In this document: piece by piece, positions 1-13,299 of the stretch | Layout: each line of letters opens with the position of its first letter | Position numbering within the stretch: position 1 is the first letter of the stretch | Assembly: GCF_036711975.1 (NCBI RefSeq) | Contig: NC_091966.1 | Coordinates: 32,991,501-33,055,500 of the forward strand | DNA length: 64,000 nt | Reading direction: 5' to 3' | Origin: Onthophagus taurus | Lineage: Eukaryota > Arthropoda > Insecta > Coleoptera > Scarabaeidae | Notes under the pieces: generated by a model | The model's database searches: none | Seen by the model: only the letters and a program-made list of their open reading frames with translations | Told to the model about the DNA's origin: nothing | Translations under genes and position numbers: made by a program

Positions 1-3000
1 ATGTTCACGATATGTGGGATAAAAAGCGCAGCTTAATACTTTATAATTTTATAGTTGTACAATGTCAGGAAAGAAATGATATTCAATGATCAACAGAAAT
101 ATCGCTGGACATACTACTTTTATCATATAATCACGAATCTTGGGAAAGTAACTATTGAATTGTTGCCAGGTGACAACATTCTTGAATATTCTTTTTGAAA
201 AGTTATTGAGTCATGGTTACTTGTAGGTATTCTCAACAAAATATCTGCCTTGACAAATACTGGTACAATTAGAATGAATAAGCCAGAAATTTCTGCGCAA
301 TAAACTGCTATTGTGCTATCTGTACATCAACATAGTCTCTTGATAGAAATTACTTTGCTGTAATGTTATCTTATTCTTAATGAACCAGCATTACAAATGG
401 AAAGCCTAATGTAATCATTCATTATATCAAAACAAAGGGTTGAACCATTAAACTTTCCAGACATTAATGGTACAGCAGTAAATAGCTGGCTAAATTTGTT
501 ACACGAAATATTTGATCATGCCATCAAAGATTGCATTTTACTAAATGGTTTAGATCCTTTAGGAGCGTAAAGCCAAAAAACTGCCTTAAATACTTAGGTA
601 CTTATAACATTTTTCTTGAATCGCCGACTGATGAGATATTCATCCTTTTTCTTAGGACTCATAAAAAATAAAATGACTACCAACATCAACAATCAAACGT
701 TTTTCAAATTCACTTTATGAATTTAGAATTTTTCTTGAGTTGTCGAGTAAGACGCAAATTAAAAAAAAATAATAAGAACTAACTTTATTTTAACACTCTG
801 TATACATTACATATTACTGTTGTGTCCCCATTTTCCATTTCTCAAGAGTGTTACATAATAACGGTGTGATATTGCAAGGGAGGTAACAAACATTCGAGTT
901 TGAGGACGGACGAAGGGGTTGAATGGGGGGTTGTAGGCGGGTACTAAATCACGCGGCCGAGTTTACAGCGCCCCTGTGTCGTTCCAGAGGTGCACTTCGC
1001 CTGACGGATACCTAACAAACCCCCAATTAACGGGCAGCAATTATGAGAGCGATTGCTACCACCCTGCTTCGTCTACTCCCCAACCCCAAAACAACCTCGA
1101 CTCTCTTTAAAAACTTAAAGAGTTTCTAAAACATTCCTTTTGAGGTGGTCTATTTTTTGTATTCGTGAATTTCGTGTCACTCATTTGACGTTAAGTTTAA
1201 ATAGACATATGTAATATGTAATATTCAAGAAAATTTATTGTTGATGTTCGGGAAAAATTTAGAACAGTAAATTTTACGTACTTTAAGAACATACATAATC
1301 CGAATATGGCAAATATTGATCGGAGAAATTATTTTTTAAGTACTCTAATTGAGAGTTTAATTGCTTCCACTCCAAATTTAACTTCCGGTGAGTTCAAATC
1401 AATTTTAATTTTATTTTTTTAGGTTACATAGTTTATTATATTTTTTTTAAACATCGCTTTTCTAAACGGCTTTAAAATGACAAATAATGAATTAAGTTAC
1501 GATGACAAGACGCTTTTGTCACCGTCCAAAGTGATTGATTAGGTCGAGTTTTGTCGGCTTTGTCACCACCAAACTTCAACCCAAATGTATTTTGCACAAT
1601 TTTACTCTTTTAATCAAGTTCATCGAACACGCACAAAAAGACATATTTTTTCATAAAAAAACTACTTTAAAAGAGCTCCCAAATATTTTCGTCAATAGTT
1701 CTTATACAAGTGTTCTTGAATTACAGACATACATATTATTAGCTATTTATTTAGACCATTTTAAAGAAAAAAGTTGAACATGAGACACATTGTAAAACAA
1801 AATTGTTGCTAAATCGATTAATTATTGCATCTATTAAAATTGGTACACCGACCTTGGAACATTCAATTTACAATAAATTAATGTGTACGACAATAATTTG
1901 AAACAATGTTACATTCTACATACTCCCGGCACATCCTTTCTGTCTACTTATGAATTTTTTTCATTATGCCACAAAGTTGTGATGAATTGTCTCGTAAAAT
2001 GTATCGTAGTTGAGAACATAAGAACACTTTTATTTTACCTTTATACAATAACCATATTCATAATACAAGGGTTAAAAAAGAAAGCAAAGCTCCTCTTTCT
2101 CAAATACTCCCACTTTTATAGCCAATTTTGATTCAGCCACGTTCTGATTGCTCGGACTCGATCGACTCCCCAATGAGATGATTGGATCATGACTTACATG
2201 ATTTGCATGATGTTATGCTAAACGGTCAGCGTAACAGTCTCTCCTCGAAGAGGCTTACTAGACAGAATCATAACGATTGTTTAGGAGGTGCAGATTGGAT
2301 ATCCTGAAGGATTATTGGCATATATGTTGGTCCAGGAACTATGATATGTGATGCGATCCATAGATGACCAAACGGAACCTTTATACCTTTTCTAGGTTTC
2401 ATTATCCTGGGAAATCACACCAGGGGTTGTTCTTGTCCAGCATATCGTTGTCTATATCAACCTTTATTTAAGTGATCTCATCTACTTCGGTAACTTCTAT
2501 ATTAAGATTATAGGATTGGATTTTTCCGAGTTAAGTTCCACTTCCCAGACTCATACTCCAATAGGAGCCCAGCCAAAGTCTCACTGGTGGCGGCATTGCA
2601 TTGGCCGTTGACGTTAATCAAGCCCGTATAGACATGATGAAAGTAGAAGGGTACCCAACTAGCTAAGTTAGGCATACATTTTCATATTTTTTGTATCCTC
2701 CACTCGGATGGACTCACTTGAGGGTTATATATCGGTATTGGACATTACAGACTAACGAACTTACGAACTGCGCTATACTAATCTATACAAGTAAATTGTT
2801 TTCGTTCATTATCGGTGACAAATGCTGGAGGGGATAGCATGGAAGGAGTTATTCTTTGATAATGCGCATTATTTAACTCGCTTTGTTGTCCGGTATAGCA
2901 AATGATAGAACCCATAAACTAACCAGTTCGGAAATGGAAAAAATGGCTTTCCAGAGGAAACCATCCCATACCAGACTTTTTGTAATTTTCTTTTCGATAT

Positions 3001-4120
3001 GCTTTTTAACTCCCGACTTAAAAAGTATTCTATGTAGTGACCCTTTGTATAACTAATAACCAAAAGTTGAAGTAGTATGAACGTAAATATGGCAACTTCT
3101 CGTTATCTATTGGGTCCAGGTTGTAATCTTCCTCTAACGGTTGTTGAAAAGAAATTTCAGAAGTTCATTTTACTCTCGTTCTGGAATAATAACAGGAACC
3201 ATTGGGTAAGCTTACCGTTCTTCTTTTTGAGATAGTTGAAACGTACGCTGACGTTCAGTTGTCAGTGCGAAGTATTAAGTTGTCGGTTCATATAATTTCA
3301 AGTCATTCTTGTTCATTGGTGTGTAAATGACCAAGCCCAAGGCGATGTTATCATCCGTTGAATGATGATGAGTGTCACTCCATCAGGTGTCGTGAACGCT
3401 GTGAGAAGTTTTGATTCTTTTACCATGGGGAATTGCCATCTTGCATGATAACATGGATCTAGTAGTTAGTACTAGTTACTACTATAGTAGTCATCCATAT
3501 TAATCCACACAAAACTTTTCTTGTTAGAGAAGTATTGATGTGGTACCATCCCTTTTTCGACATCATTAGCAATTTTAGTAGAATTACTATTTTCAACGAT
3601 GGTGCGGAGAAAAGAAAACAATATCCTTTGAATTCTCTTGGATGCCGATTTTGAAGTTGTTCAAGGTCAAGTGGGTTGGACCCCTTAAGTAGGGAATGTA
3701 CAATCTTCAAGTCTAGATCGATGGATCTAGATAGTCAACATATTTCGTCCATATTACTGACCCAGAGATACTGATTTTTGTTAATACATCGAGTAAACTC
3801 AATCTGCTAAACGAGGAAGCTGGCGTTCATTAACAGGTTGACTGGCACAGCTATTTTTATTGCACTGCCAAAATTATTTTGTGTGCCGTATGTGGTACAC
3901 GTTTCAATTTCGTTTTGGAATTAATGAATACCATTATAGGTACTCAACCGAATACACTTCAAATATGTGATGAAAGATACACATACAATAATTTTTATAT
4001 GGAGATTCATTCTGTAGCCTCACGAATTATTCTGGTTAGTTTAACAACTGGCTGAATTTTTGGCAGATTGTGCATTTGATCCAAACTTGAGGTGTATCTT
4101 ATTGAGCTAGGTTTTTTCGT
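1..4120. other. Intergenic, degraded repeats, no gene recognised
   Basis: No convincing gene was found. Open frames are short and lack recognisable domains. A GC-rich block lies at about 880-1090 and is listed separately. The stretch from about 2,120 to 3,850 is richer in GC than its surroundings and looks like an old transposon body with many stops, but I could not assign it to a family. Confidence 0.4.
880..1090. promoter_or_regulatory. GC-rich island, possible regulatory element
   Basis: About 200 bases that are clearly more GC-rich than the flanking AT-rich DNA, with several CpGs (for example a CGCGGCCG core). There is no open reading frame of note. In an AT-rich insect genome such islands often mark promoters or enhancers; here that is inference only, since no adjacent gene was recognised. 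Confidence 0.25.
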
Positions 4121-4129
4121 ATTTGGTTG

Positions 4130-4560
4130 CAATACCTTTATAACATTGAGTACAACGTTTCCTTTGTTTTGTAATTCGTGCTGCGTTTATAGTTCGTTTT
4201 GTCAATAAGTCTCTAACAAACGCTAACACTATACCACTTTAATTTTTTTATTTTAAATTGCTATTCCGTTTAAGGATTTTCAACTGGGGGTGTTGTATGA
4301 GGTCATTTGGTCTGCGTCATTAATAAATGATTTACCATTATTATATTCGATGACTGCTTGCGGTTTAATTGTGTCTCCACCTGTTTGAGTGACCATGGCT
4401 GTTGTTGCTAGGTGTTTTGTGCTTACCATTAGTACATCCATACGGTCTCTCCACTTTGGTACCGTAAATATACAAGACGAAAAAATGTATAACAACAAAG
4501 TAGAAGATAATCTCATATTCATCAATAAAAAGCACCATGTAAATATACCTCATGGCCTTA
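4130..4560 (-). pseudogene. piggyBac transposase remnant (C-terminal part)
   Basis: Read on the minus strand, this gives a KWRDRMDVLMVSTKH block, then IKPQAVIEYNNGKSF, DQMTSYNTP and, after a stop and a small frame change, RKRCTQCY. That order matches the late catalytic region of piggyBac-family transposases (the DQM-SYN segment) followed by the cysteine-rich C-terminal tail. In-frame stops and frame shifts show it is dead. No TTAA-bounded terminal repeats were found, so element limits are unknown. Confidence 0.7.
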
Positions 4561-5820
4561 AGGACAATACTTAAAAAACTGTGGTTTTCATAAACCAGCT
4601 TATGTGTAGCAGAAACTGTAAGAAACGGTACACATGGCAGTTAACCTGTTAAGATATTTTTTTTTGTACTCTTTTCCCCTGATGATCTCGTTCGAAATAT
4701 TTGCTGTTGAGGTAAGCCAAGATCCTTGAGTGATTGTACCTTTTGATGAAGTGTGCTTTAAACTCATCGACTTTGAGTTGCTTATATGAGATGGTAATGT
4801 TCAACTTCTTTTCTTATAATTACATGAGGAGCTTTGATCCATGTCTGTGTCTGACCAGTTATTTTTTATACATTGTAAATTAGAATAAAACAATACTTTT
4901 TCTGGTCCTTCTATATCCTTCTACAGGATGATTTTTCAATGAAAATTAATATAACTGTTTGGTGAAAACCCCTTCTCCTCTAAGTTATAGCCCTCTAATG
5001 TTAAGGGTAAAAATCTGCAGCTTTCTTATCTCTTGACATTTTACAACTAACAAATTGTTAGTTTGATTACAGAAAATAAAATAATGCTGAAATCAATTTG
5101 ACATAACTTCATTTCTTTGACTAATAATAACCAATCTCTGAATTAATTTACCTGAGCCTGTATATTATTTTATTTTTTTGTGATCAAACTAACAATTTTA
5201 CGAAAAAATATTAAGAGACAAAAAAGTTGCGTATTGAATCTTACTATTTCAATCAAGTTTTAAAAAGTTATATGAAAGACCCTTAAATGCATCAACTTAG
5301 AATACACCTGTATATCTATATGTCCTTCTATATAGAATGACTATAAAAAATTTTGTTTTTATTCTAATTCACATCATATTCTTTTCTTATGTTTGAATAC
5401 ATCAACCTCATTTACTTTTATTTATGACAAAAAAAGCTTTTATTTGTTGTTACAGAAATCTGTTAATAACTATGTGTGGTTCGTCAAATGCAGCCTCAAA
5501 TTATGCTAATGATGAGCCACATTAATCATTTTAATGAAAGGGTAAACTTAGCCTGCTCTATTTTATAACATGACGAGTTGTTGTAATACATGGTAAATTG
5601 GTTTCAAATAATAACAATTAGCAATAGTTTGCAAATAATGAAATTAGATCTCAAAGTTGCAACATAGGTGTCTATTCAATCTGTAATTCAGGAATAGGTA
5701 CCTGTAAATAAATTGAAAAAAAATTATACAAAATAAAACGATTGATTATAAATTATGGAAAATATTATATATTAGTTTATTGATGATGCAGTATTTTATT
5801 AGAATTAGAAATTAATACAT
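4561..5820. other. Intergenic, AT-rich, nothing recognised
   Basis: Very AT-rich sequence with no supported gene. It may contain the N-terminal half of the decayed piggyBac copy to its left, but no domain could be read. A short stretch near 4,870-4,900 matches the arm of the foldback repeat at 58,314-58,720, so part of it is dispersed repeat. Confidence 0.35.
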
Positions 5821-5834
5821 TATTGTCAAACAGA

Positions 5835-6070
5835 TCTGTGAAGTGCCGACGCCCAACACCGACTGACGTCACGTCGCTTGGCAACCACCGGTCTCGAGGT
5901 GACGTCACGGTAGTACAGGCGCGGGAGCTTTAATGGTTCAGATTTAGATCGGTTACCCCACATCCGGCGGCAGTTAAGGCCCCAGTTTACACCCCGCTGG
6001 TTATATCGCCGAAGGAGTTTTTACGACCCCGGCCGCAATTGTTTTTACCTTTTCCAAGTTCACGACGACA
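5835..6070 (+). promoter_or_regulatory. GC-rich promoter-like island with two CRE sites and an X-box-like motif
   Basis: A GC- and CpG-rich island about 0.5-0.75 kb upstream of the coiled-coil gene at 6,598. It holds two perfect TGACGTCA (CRE/ATF-type) palindromes at 5864-5871 and 5900-5907. Between them GTCGCTTGGCAAC (5873-5885) fits the RFX X-box pattern RYYNYY-N-RRNRAC. The motifs are seen directly; promoter function and the link to the downstream gene are inferred. The island could also drive an unrecognised transcript on the other strand. Confidence 0.45.
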
Positions 6071-6597
6071 CCATTTGGGCCTCGTATGTGTATTACACTT
6101 GAACACCGCATAAAAAAAGCCATTTTAAACGATTTTATTGCCATATTTTATTAATTAAAACAGGGGAATTTTATGATAAACTTTTTTAAATTGATTGCAA
6201 ACAATGCAGCCAACCTTGAAAAATTAATTCCACTAGATTTGTTCGAAAATAATTGTTTGTCATTTACGAGTTAACTGTAAAGGGATAAAAATAGATGTAT
6301 CCTAAAAGGCATAAATAAAAAAAAGGGGGACAAAAAGGAAAAACGAGGAAAATTTGTCCCAGTTTCCCACAGGAACGCGTGACGCAAGTGGTTGGTTAGC
6401 CTTAGGGGGATAATCAAGTACGCATGCGTCAAGTAGTAGCGTTCGTTGGTCACCAAAATGTCAACAAACCCAGAAACCTAACCTCAAAACTATTTTCAAA
6501 TTTATCTTTAAAAACTGTTACGGTTTCAAGTTTCAAATTATATTATGCAACAATTAGAAAATTGCACGTGAATAAAAAAAAAGAAATAAATAAAATC

Positions 6598-8468
6598 ATG
6601 TCTCATCGAGTACACGGTACCGCGAATAACATGAATATTGACGTCGTACACTGCGAAGGTTACGCCACGAGACTTCAACAACGCAAGAAACAAGACGTAC
6701 ATGGTGGTAAAGCGCAGCCCATGATGGCAATAACGAGGGGCGAACGAGCCACTTCTAGACCGAAATCAGTCATCCAGCAGTTGCAGCAATCACAACAAGT
6801 GTCGCGACCGAGAACTACCAACGTCCGTAGACCAAATGAGGCCTTCAAAAGTGAACCAACAACCAGTAGCGTAGTCCACAAAGAATTGTATACTGATAAT
6901 CCAGCCCTTGTCGAGGTTACAGTGAAAACTCACAATATAAAACAACGTTCCAGGTCGAATAGTGTAAATAAACGCGAACCGTGGAGTAAACTGTTGAAGA
7001 ATGAGGGAAGTTATGAAAATGTTTCTTCTTTTACGAACTTTGACCCGATTCGGACGTTACATTTTATAGCTAAAGAGTTACATAGCAAGTTATTAGATAG
7101 TTTACCAAGTAAGTTGTTTCAGTTTAAATAAAAATTACTTTTTCATGGTTTTTATTAATGTTATATAGACGATAAAAGCATTCAACAAATGGTAATAGAC
7201 ATGCAAGTAGCTTTAAGTAGAATTCCTCCAGAAGTAGCATCATGTGTAGCTCTACATTTAGACAGCCCACCTGTAAATATGGTACAAAAAGAAACATCCA
7301 CAGAAAGCCTTAAATATGCACCTTACGTAAAAGAAGTAAGCAAATAAAAAACATAATTTAAATAATTAAAAAATATTTTTAGTATGACGACATCCCAATA
7401 CAAGTTGTAAAAGCACCAACGTTTGATAAAAGTTGTCAAACAATAAGAACAAATTACATAGAAGCAGATAAATTTCAAAAACATTTAGAAGAAAGTTCAG
7501 CTAAAATTGAAACCGCATGTAAACAAATGGAAAATGTTTGTACTCGCTTAAAATCAGAAAAAGAAGAATTAGAAATTATGTTAAGAGCCGAAAAAGAAAC
7601 CGTTAAGTTTTTAAGGAAACAAATGGAGGAATGTGAATATGAAAAAGTAAAAATACACATTAATTAATAATAATTATTATAATAATTGTTGTAATATATT
7701 TTAGACTGAAGCTACAAATACAAAATTAATAACACTTCAACAAGAACGAGATAGTTATCACTTACAAGTAAAAAGATTAAAAGCTCAAATAGAATCTAAT
7801 CAATCAAATTCAGCTCAAGAGTTAAAAGCTGTTGTACAAGAATTGCGTAAACAAAAAACTTTAGCAGATGAACAAATAGCGCTTTTAAATCATAATTTAA
7901 CATTGACCACCATGGAAAAGGAAAAATTTGTTGCAATCCTTTCAGCTAGAGATAGGCAAATCAAGGAAATACGAGGCGAAATGTCGCAATTGCAAGAAGT
8001 CGTAAACGAGCAGTTGGCAGATCTCCAAAATTCACCTTCCTCCATAACTTCAAGCATCACGAATATTACAAGTAACGGAAAATTAATTGAAAGTAAAAAA
8101 ATTTAAATTAATTTTATTTTATAGATGATTGGATGAATAAAAATAAAGATATTACTCAAAATTCGGACACTACAGTTCAAGAACCACTAGCTCATCATAT
8201 GTATAGAGAAAAAGTATTTAGAGAGTGTCCATCTGGTGATAGTACAATGGTTTTTAAAGAGAGAGAGCGAAAAGATGTTCATAAAAAAGTGAATTATTTT
8301 TTCATTTATTAATTAGGTGTCTTTTTAATGTTTGATCTTTTTTAGATGGACCAACCGAATGAAATTCAAAGTAATATTCGAGATATGTTTGCTGAAATAA
8401 AAAAACAAGCTCTTATGGTGACCACAAATCATGAGGACGAAGGTTTTCGGCAAGAACAACCCAGATGA
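6598..8468 (+). CDS. Coiled-coil protein, 531 aa, six exons, not identified
   Basis: Exons 6598-7108, 7169-7335, 7383-7646, 7705-8071, 8125-8288 and 8346-8468 join in frame through GT-AG introns of 47-60 bp to give 531 residues. The N-terminal 170 residues are polar, basic and low in complexity, with Q/S/R-rich stretches (QQLQQSQQ). A short conserved-looking segment (FDPIRTLHFIAKELHSKLL) follows. Residues about 250-420 are charged heptad-like coiled coil, and the tail is acidic and polar. No catalytic motif, signal peptide or membrane segment is visible. The start at 6598 was chosen because it begins the polar reading; an in-frame ATG at 6424 would add 58 residues of unlike composition. A poly(A) signal lies at 8552-8557. 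A structural role, for example at centrosome, cilium or cytoskeleton, is a guess from the coiled coil and the X-box-like motif upstream. Exon structure is firm; identity is not. Confidence 0.8.
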
Positions 8469-8551
8469 TTTATCTGTTATGTAAAAAGATTAGATTTTGT
8501 AAATGAAAGTAATCTAAAATGTACCAAAAGCTTGAAAATATCTTATTAACC

Positions 8552-8557
8552 AATAAA
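8552..8557 (+). terminator. Poly(A) signal of the coiled-coil gene
   Basis: AATAAA 84 bases after the stop codon of the 531-residue coiled-coil gene, in AT-rich 3' untranslated sequence. Confidence 0.6.
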
Positions 8558-8599
8558 GTCTCCATCTCAGTTTATAACGACGATACTTAATTTGTTATG

Positions 8600-11500
8600 T
8601 GATATAATTTTATTGTAATTCCATAAATAGTGATATTAAAGTACTTATTTTTAATATGTAGTGTTTCTAAAATGTATCCTCGGTCATTTTGTTTCTAATA
8701 GTGGTTGTTTCATATAAACAAATTACATCCGAATTCATTAAATTAAGTGTATGTGATACTGTAATTAATGATTTATTTTGTACTCAATTAGTAAAGTAAT
8801 TAATGAAACATTTTATTTTACAATTTAACAGAATCCAACTCAAATATTTACACAATCTATTGATTAAATGTTAAGAGCGACATGTCGCTCTAGTGTATTG
8901 AGTATGTTTTGGTACTAAAAACTGCCCAATTTTGATAATTATAATCGTGGAATGAATCCAATGATATAAGAATTAAAAAATGGAAATGTAAAAATTATTT
9001 GTTGTCTTTTCTAAATTAAAAAATATCAAAAGAATAATTGGTTGAAAATTATATGACGTTTTTACAATTTTAACACACTGACTGAATATCATATAGAGAT
9101 CTATCACTGTGAGGTATCTACAGGCATAAAGTATAATAAAAAATATAGTGGTGTAATGATAAGTTGGCAAAACACTTCAGGTTGGCGTATTAAAAAAATA
9201 CATTTTTAATAAAATAAAAAATGTAATAATTCCATTCTAACACATTTCCATAAAAAGCTAACTGATTACAGTAATTAAACCATTAAGATCCTAATCGAAT
9301 GTAGGTATAACAATAATATTTATTAAAGACGATAAAATCATTTATAACAATAAACGAAACTGTAACATCAATTTCATCATGCAAGAAAGTCGTATCGTAT
9401 TATTGATATGATCAAAATTGACACGACAGTGTTTTAAACTGTTAAGTCTTTTACGGAAAAGTACTCTCATACATTTATAAATATAATTTATTGCACCAAC
9501 AGGCATGAGTCCAATAACAAAGGTTCGTTCAACGATGCACTTGCTAAATTTTCAGAGTTCGCTGTTGTATAATCATGTAAATGGCAACAATTGGGAATGT
9601 GAAAAGCAAAGAGATTAATAATGGTGTCAGTGCTACCACCGTTCGACATTGTGCTGGCTGGATAATCCTCATAATTCGCAAAAACCTAATTTTTTCGGAT
9701 AGTCTATTTCCGCGGCACCGACACCTGTTAATTCTTTTTGACAGTAAAAGTATAACTTGATTTTTTTGTACAATCTGTAGTAGTAAACTGTGTTTATCCA
9801 GAATTTTATAGCACCTTTTATATAACCTTCAAAAGAGCAGCATATAAATTAGTAAAGTTGACTCATCCAAAACATAGCAAAGATCAGGATGAATGTTTGT
9901 ATCCAAGGACTTGCATTTTTGGAGGGTACAAATAACTTCATTACAAGTACGAATTAGTAATTATTTATAGCAACTTCAATGATAGATGTAAACTCGCTTA
10001 GATTAACATATGGAAAGACAAATATCAAATCATTATGAGGTGATGTGATTAACTTGCTCTAATTTGTTGAAACTAGCTATATTATTAAGCAGACGCCAAT
10101 TAGAAAAGAAGGCTAGCGGATGATCTACAGAACTAATCTAAAACTAATAAATAAAATGATATATATTTAAAGCGATTTTTGATGAAATGAAGACGAGTAC
10201 GACACTTTAGTCAGCCACTGCATTCTATAAGCACGTCACCCATGGCGATCTACTTTAAATAGTGTATAAGACTATATAACCAATTATAGCTATACCCAAT
10301 CCAACCCGACTTATTGTGGAAAACAACAGGAAGATAATAGCTTGGAAGAAGTGCTTGGGTAACCTTCAATAGTAAGAAAAAAATATCAGCATTGGTTTCA
10401 GAAGGATTCTAACTCATTCAACTTTCCGTCGACAAATTTGTACTAACAAAGTCAACCCAGTTATTAAGTATGCAGTGAACCAATCATTGTAAAGTGGACG
10501 TCCCAAAAGTATTCGAACGTAACATTATAAATTATAAATGTTCAAGGTACAATGATTAGGAGAACCAGGAAAGTCAAGTTACGAGATTAGCATTGGAAAT
10601 CAAAATCGTGCAGACAAGTGGTTTAAGATTTTCCACCTGGACCTGGGATTGAAGCCGTAGTACATTTAAATGATACCTACCTTTTCTGATACTGACAAAA
10701 TTGCACTTGTACGATCTGCACAAGTATTATTAGAAATGATGACACTATTTTAGTGTTTTAGTGCTTTAAATTTCTAAAGATTTTGAGAATAGGATAAAGT
10801 TTGGAGACTTCTAATAGCTTCTTTCTTCTAATAGCATTTTCCCAGACATAAAACACTTAACTCCAACTCAAACTTTCCAGAAAATTTTCTGTATTAAGCT
10901 ATCAAATAGAATAAAACGGTAAACCTTAAAAAGATTTGTCAGAATGAGTTGTCCAGACAGAGGTTATGCTTTGTACGCTTCTTCAGCACTATATATCTGA
11001 AGTTGGAAAGTATAAACTTTGCCACATCTGTGTAGGAAAAATATATTCGACATTTGTAAGGCATGGATAGGGCAATTTTTTTGAAAATGACACGCAATTG
11101 TCAAAAATCTGACATAACAAAAATTACAAGGAATAATAGAGAGGCCAAAATAGAAATTTTTAATGATTTAATGTAAACACTTGACTTAACAGAAATAATT
11201 TAACGTTTTTGCTAGATATTGCTGAAGAATTGATTGCCAATGAAGAAAAACATTGAATTAACATACCATGAATAGTTTTGCTGTCAAAGAAAAGGAAACT
11301 TTGAAACTAAAGCACGGAAAGATTTAGAACCCGAGTGCTACGTTTTATATCCTGTTCCTAAATTTTTCCATATTTTTAAATACCATTTAACATCCATCAT
11401 CTCCCCTTTAATCCACATTATTAATTGCTATTATTAGCAAATACTATAATTTTCTTTATCTAGAGTTATCTAAGTTATATAATCATAAATTCAAAAAATC

Positions 11501-11950
11501 TAGGTGTATATAAGGTGATTAAAAAATATAAAATATAGATGATACATAAGAAAAGAGTAGATATAAAAATTACACCTGACATGACTAAATTATCTTTAGC
11601 GAAATGATTGTAAAATATTCATAGCTTTTCTTGCTTCGGCTAAAGTTATTGCAACTATATTCTATTTCTAGTTCTTCAACATCTCCTTCCAAGATTTCAT
11701 TAAGGTAAGGTTCCAGAATATCGTCATCATTTTGATATTTGCAGTGTTTCACGAAGTTACGATAAAAAACCTTAAAATTTTGGAAGATGATACTCCTTAA
11801 CTTGGAAATGTCGTTATAAACTGAACTTTCTTATCTAAAATCAGTAACAATTCTTGAAAATAATAGTCATTCAGGAGCTTTTGTTGCTTTTATAGTTTCT
11901 TAATATTTTTGAAATTTTCAGATTTTTTTGATTTTCCAGACATAAATTTT
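8600..11950. other. Intergenic, no gene recognised
   Basis: AT-rich sequence with only short, compositionally random frames. Near 10,496 the string GTGGACGTCCCAAAAGTATT resembles the ends of Tc1-type elements, and a Tc1-type coding remnant starts at about 11,960, so part of this may be an old Tc1 copy. No matching opposite end was found. Confidence 0.35.
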
Positions 11951-11959
11951 TGAGCTCAA

Positions 11960-12720
11960 ATGAAGAAAATCTCAATAAAGTGTTGGTACTAATATTTTGT
12001 TGGGCCTTTTTTTGCTTTAATTACAGCAGCGAGACATCTAGGCGTGTATTTTCGGATGCTCGATTAGTAATCTTGATTTTTATGTCTGGTTTTCAATTTC
12101 GACGATCCACCAAAGACCAACCAATGCTTGACATTAGTAGCTGTGTACCAATCATTGTCGTGCTGGACGATCCAGTTTTTTTTAAGCAAAGACGACGTAC
12201 ACTTGGCAGCAACTATCGCGTAAAATGTCGATGTACTTGATCTATAATATTACAACCCTCACAACATAACACTTCCGCCACCATATTTTACAATACTTAC
12301 TATATTTTCCTCTTTATTAAGTTTTCTCCAAACATTTATCTTCCGTCACTTCATTAAATAGCTTCACCATTAAAGATGATTATACTTTTATATTTTATGG
12401 AAAAACTTTTACACCATGGTGTTCCTGCATGGTATCTATACATATTCTTCTAACGTTATCTAGATGTATTGGTTTCTTAGTTCGAACGATTTCTATAACT
12501 AAACTTGACGCAAACGTTTGCGGGTTTATGTTTATGGTATTCAATAGAACTCGAATGTCTCTATTGATTAAGGTTTAAGGTCGGCCAGATCTGGATTTAT
12601 TAATGACAGTAACCGTTTCTTGCCGTATTTTAATAATAGATTGTATAGTTCCACAAAGTTTCTTTACGATTTTCGCATTTCACTATAAGTTTTTCCAGTA
12701 TTGTGTAAATTTACAATAAG
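11960..12720 (-). pseudogene. Tc1-type transposase remnant
   Basis: On the minus strand from about 12,700 downward the sequence reads IQSIIKIRQETVTVINKSR then SGRP, the second helix-turn-helix and GRPR-like motif of Tc1/mariner transposases. It is followed by a YIDILRD segment and scattered pieces of the DDE catalytic region near 12,000-12,250. Several stops and frameshifts make it non-functional. Confidence 0.65.
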
Positions 12721-13020
12721 TGTACTTCTGAACTTTAAGATAAATAAAAACCCACAAACAACTCAACTAATTACAACTCTGAAGACTTTTATGAAGACTA
12801 TTTTTAATAATTTATTCATTTTTGAATAGATTTGCCTATAGATACTTATGTATGTACATATATTATATTATTCTACTTAAATTAGACCTGCATAAGATAT
12901 CTTTTCAGAATTTTTCAACATCGTGATAATGTTATATAAAAGCAAAACCTAAAATTTTTAATGTATATGAAGACTTGTATAAGAGTTTTGTAAGTGAGTA
13001 CAGTGAGAATCAGTGAATAA

Positions 13021-13120
13021 GCAAAAATGACATTACGAAACGTCAAAAATGACATGAAACTTCACAAATGACATTAAGAAACGTCAAAATTGATTTATTC
13101 TAACCTAAAATCTAAAAATG
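13021..13120. repeat. Dispersed repeat, copy 1
   Basis: The segment containing ATGACATTACGAAACGTCAA and TTCTAACCTAAAATCTAAAA recurs at 17,549-17,605 with small differences, so it is a dispersed repeat of unknown family. The intron at about 18,810-18,860 in the parvin gene carries a related ACGTCAATGTCAAAAT string. Confidence 0.5.
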
Positions 13121-13299
13121 TGAATAAGTTTCTCTGATTTTTTCTTTAGAATATAACTTATCGCATTTCAGTTGAAGTCAAAATAAAAAATTGCAAAGAT
13201 TTTTGATCTAGAAATAAGGTCATTAAGTAATTGAGAAATCTAAAAGTTGGTCATTTAGGGTCTTAAAGATATAATCCAAGTGGATTTATTGAATTGTTA

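Noticed and set aside
3459..3710. Minus-strand open frame of 83 codons, first suspected to be copia-like
   Set aside because: No gag, integrase or RT motif could be read, and stops interrupt all frames around it.
10496..12720. Complete Tc1 element spanning the GTGGACGTCCCAAAAG end and the transposase remnant
   Set aside because: No opposite terminal repeat was found, so only the coding remnant is annotated.
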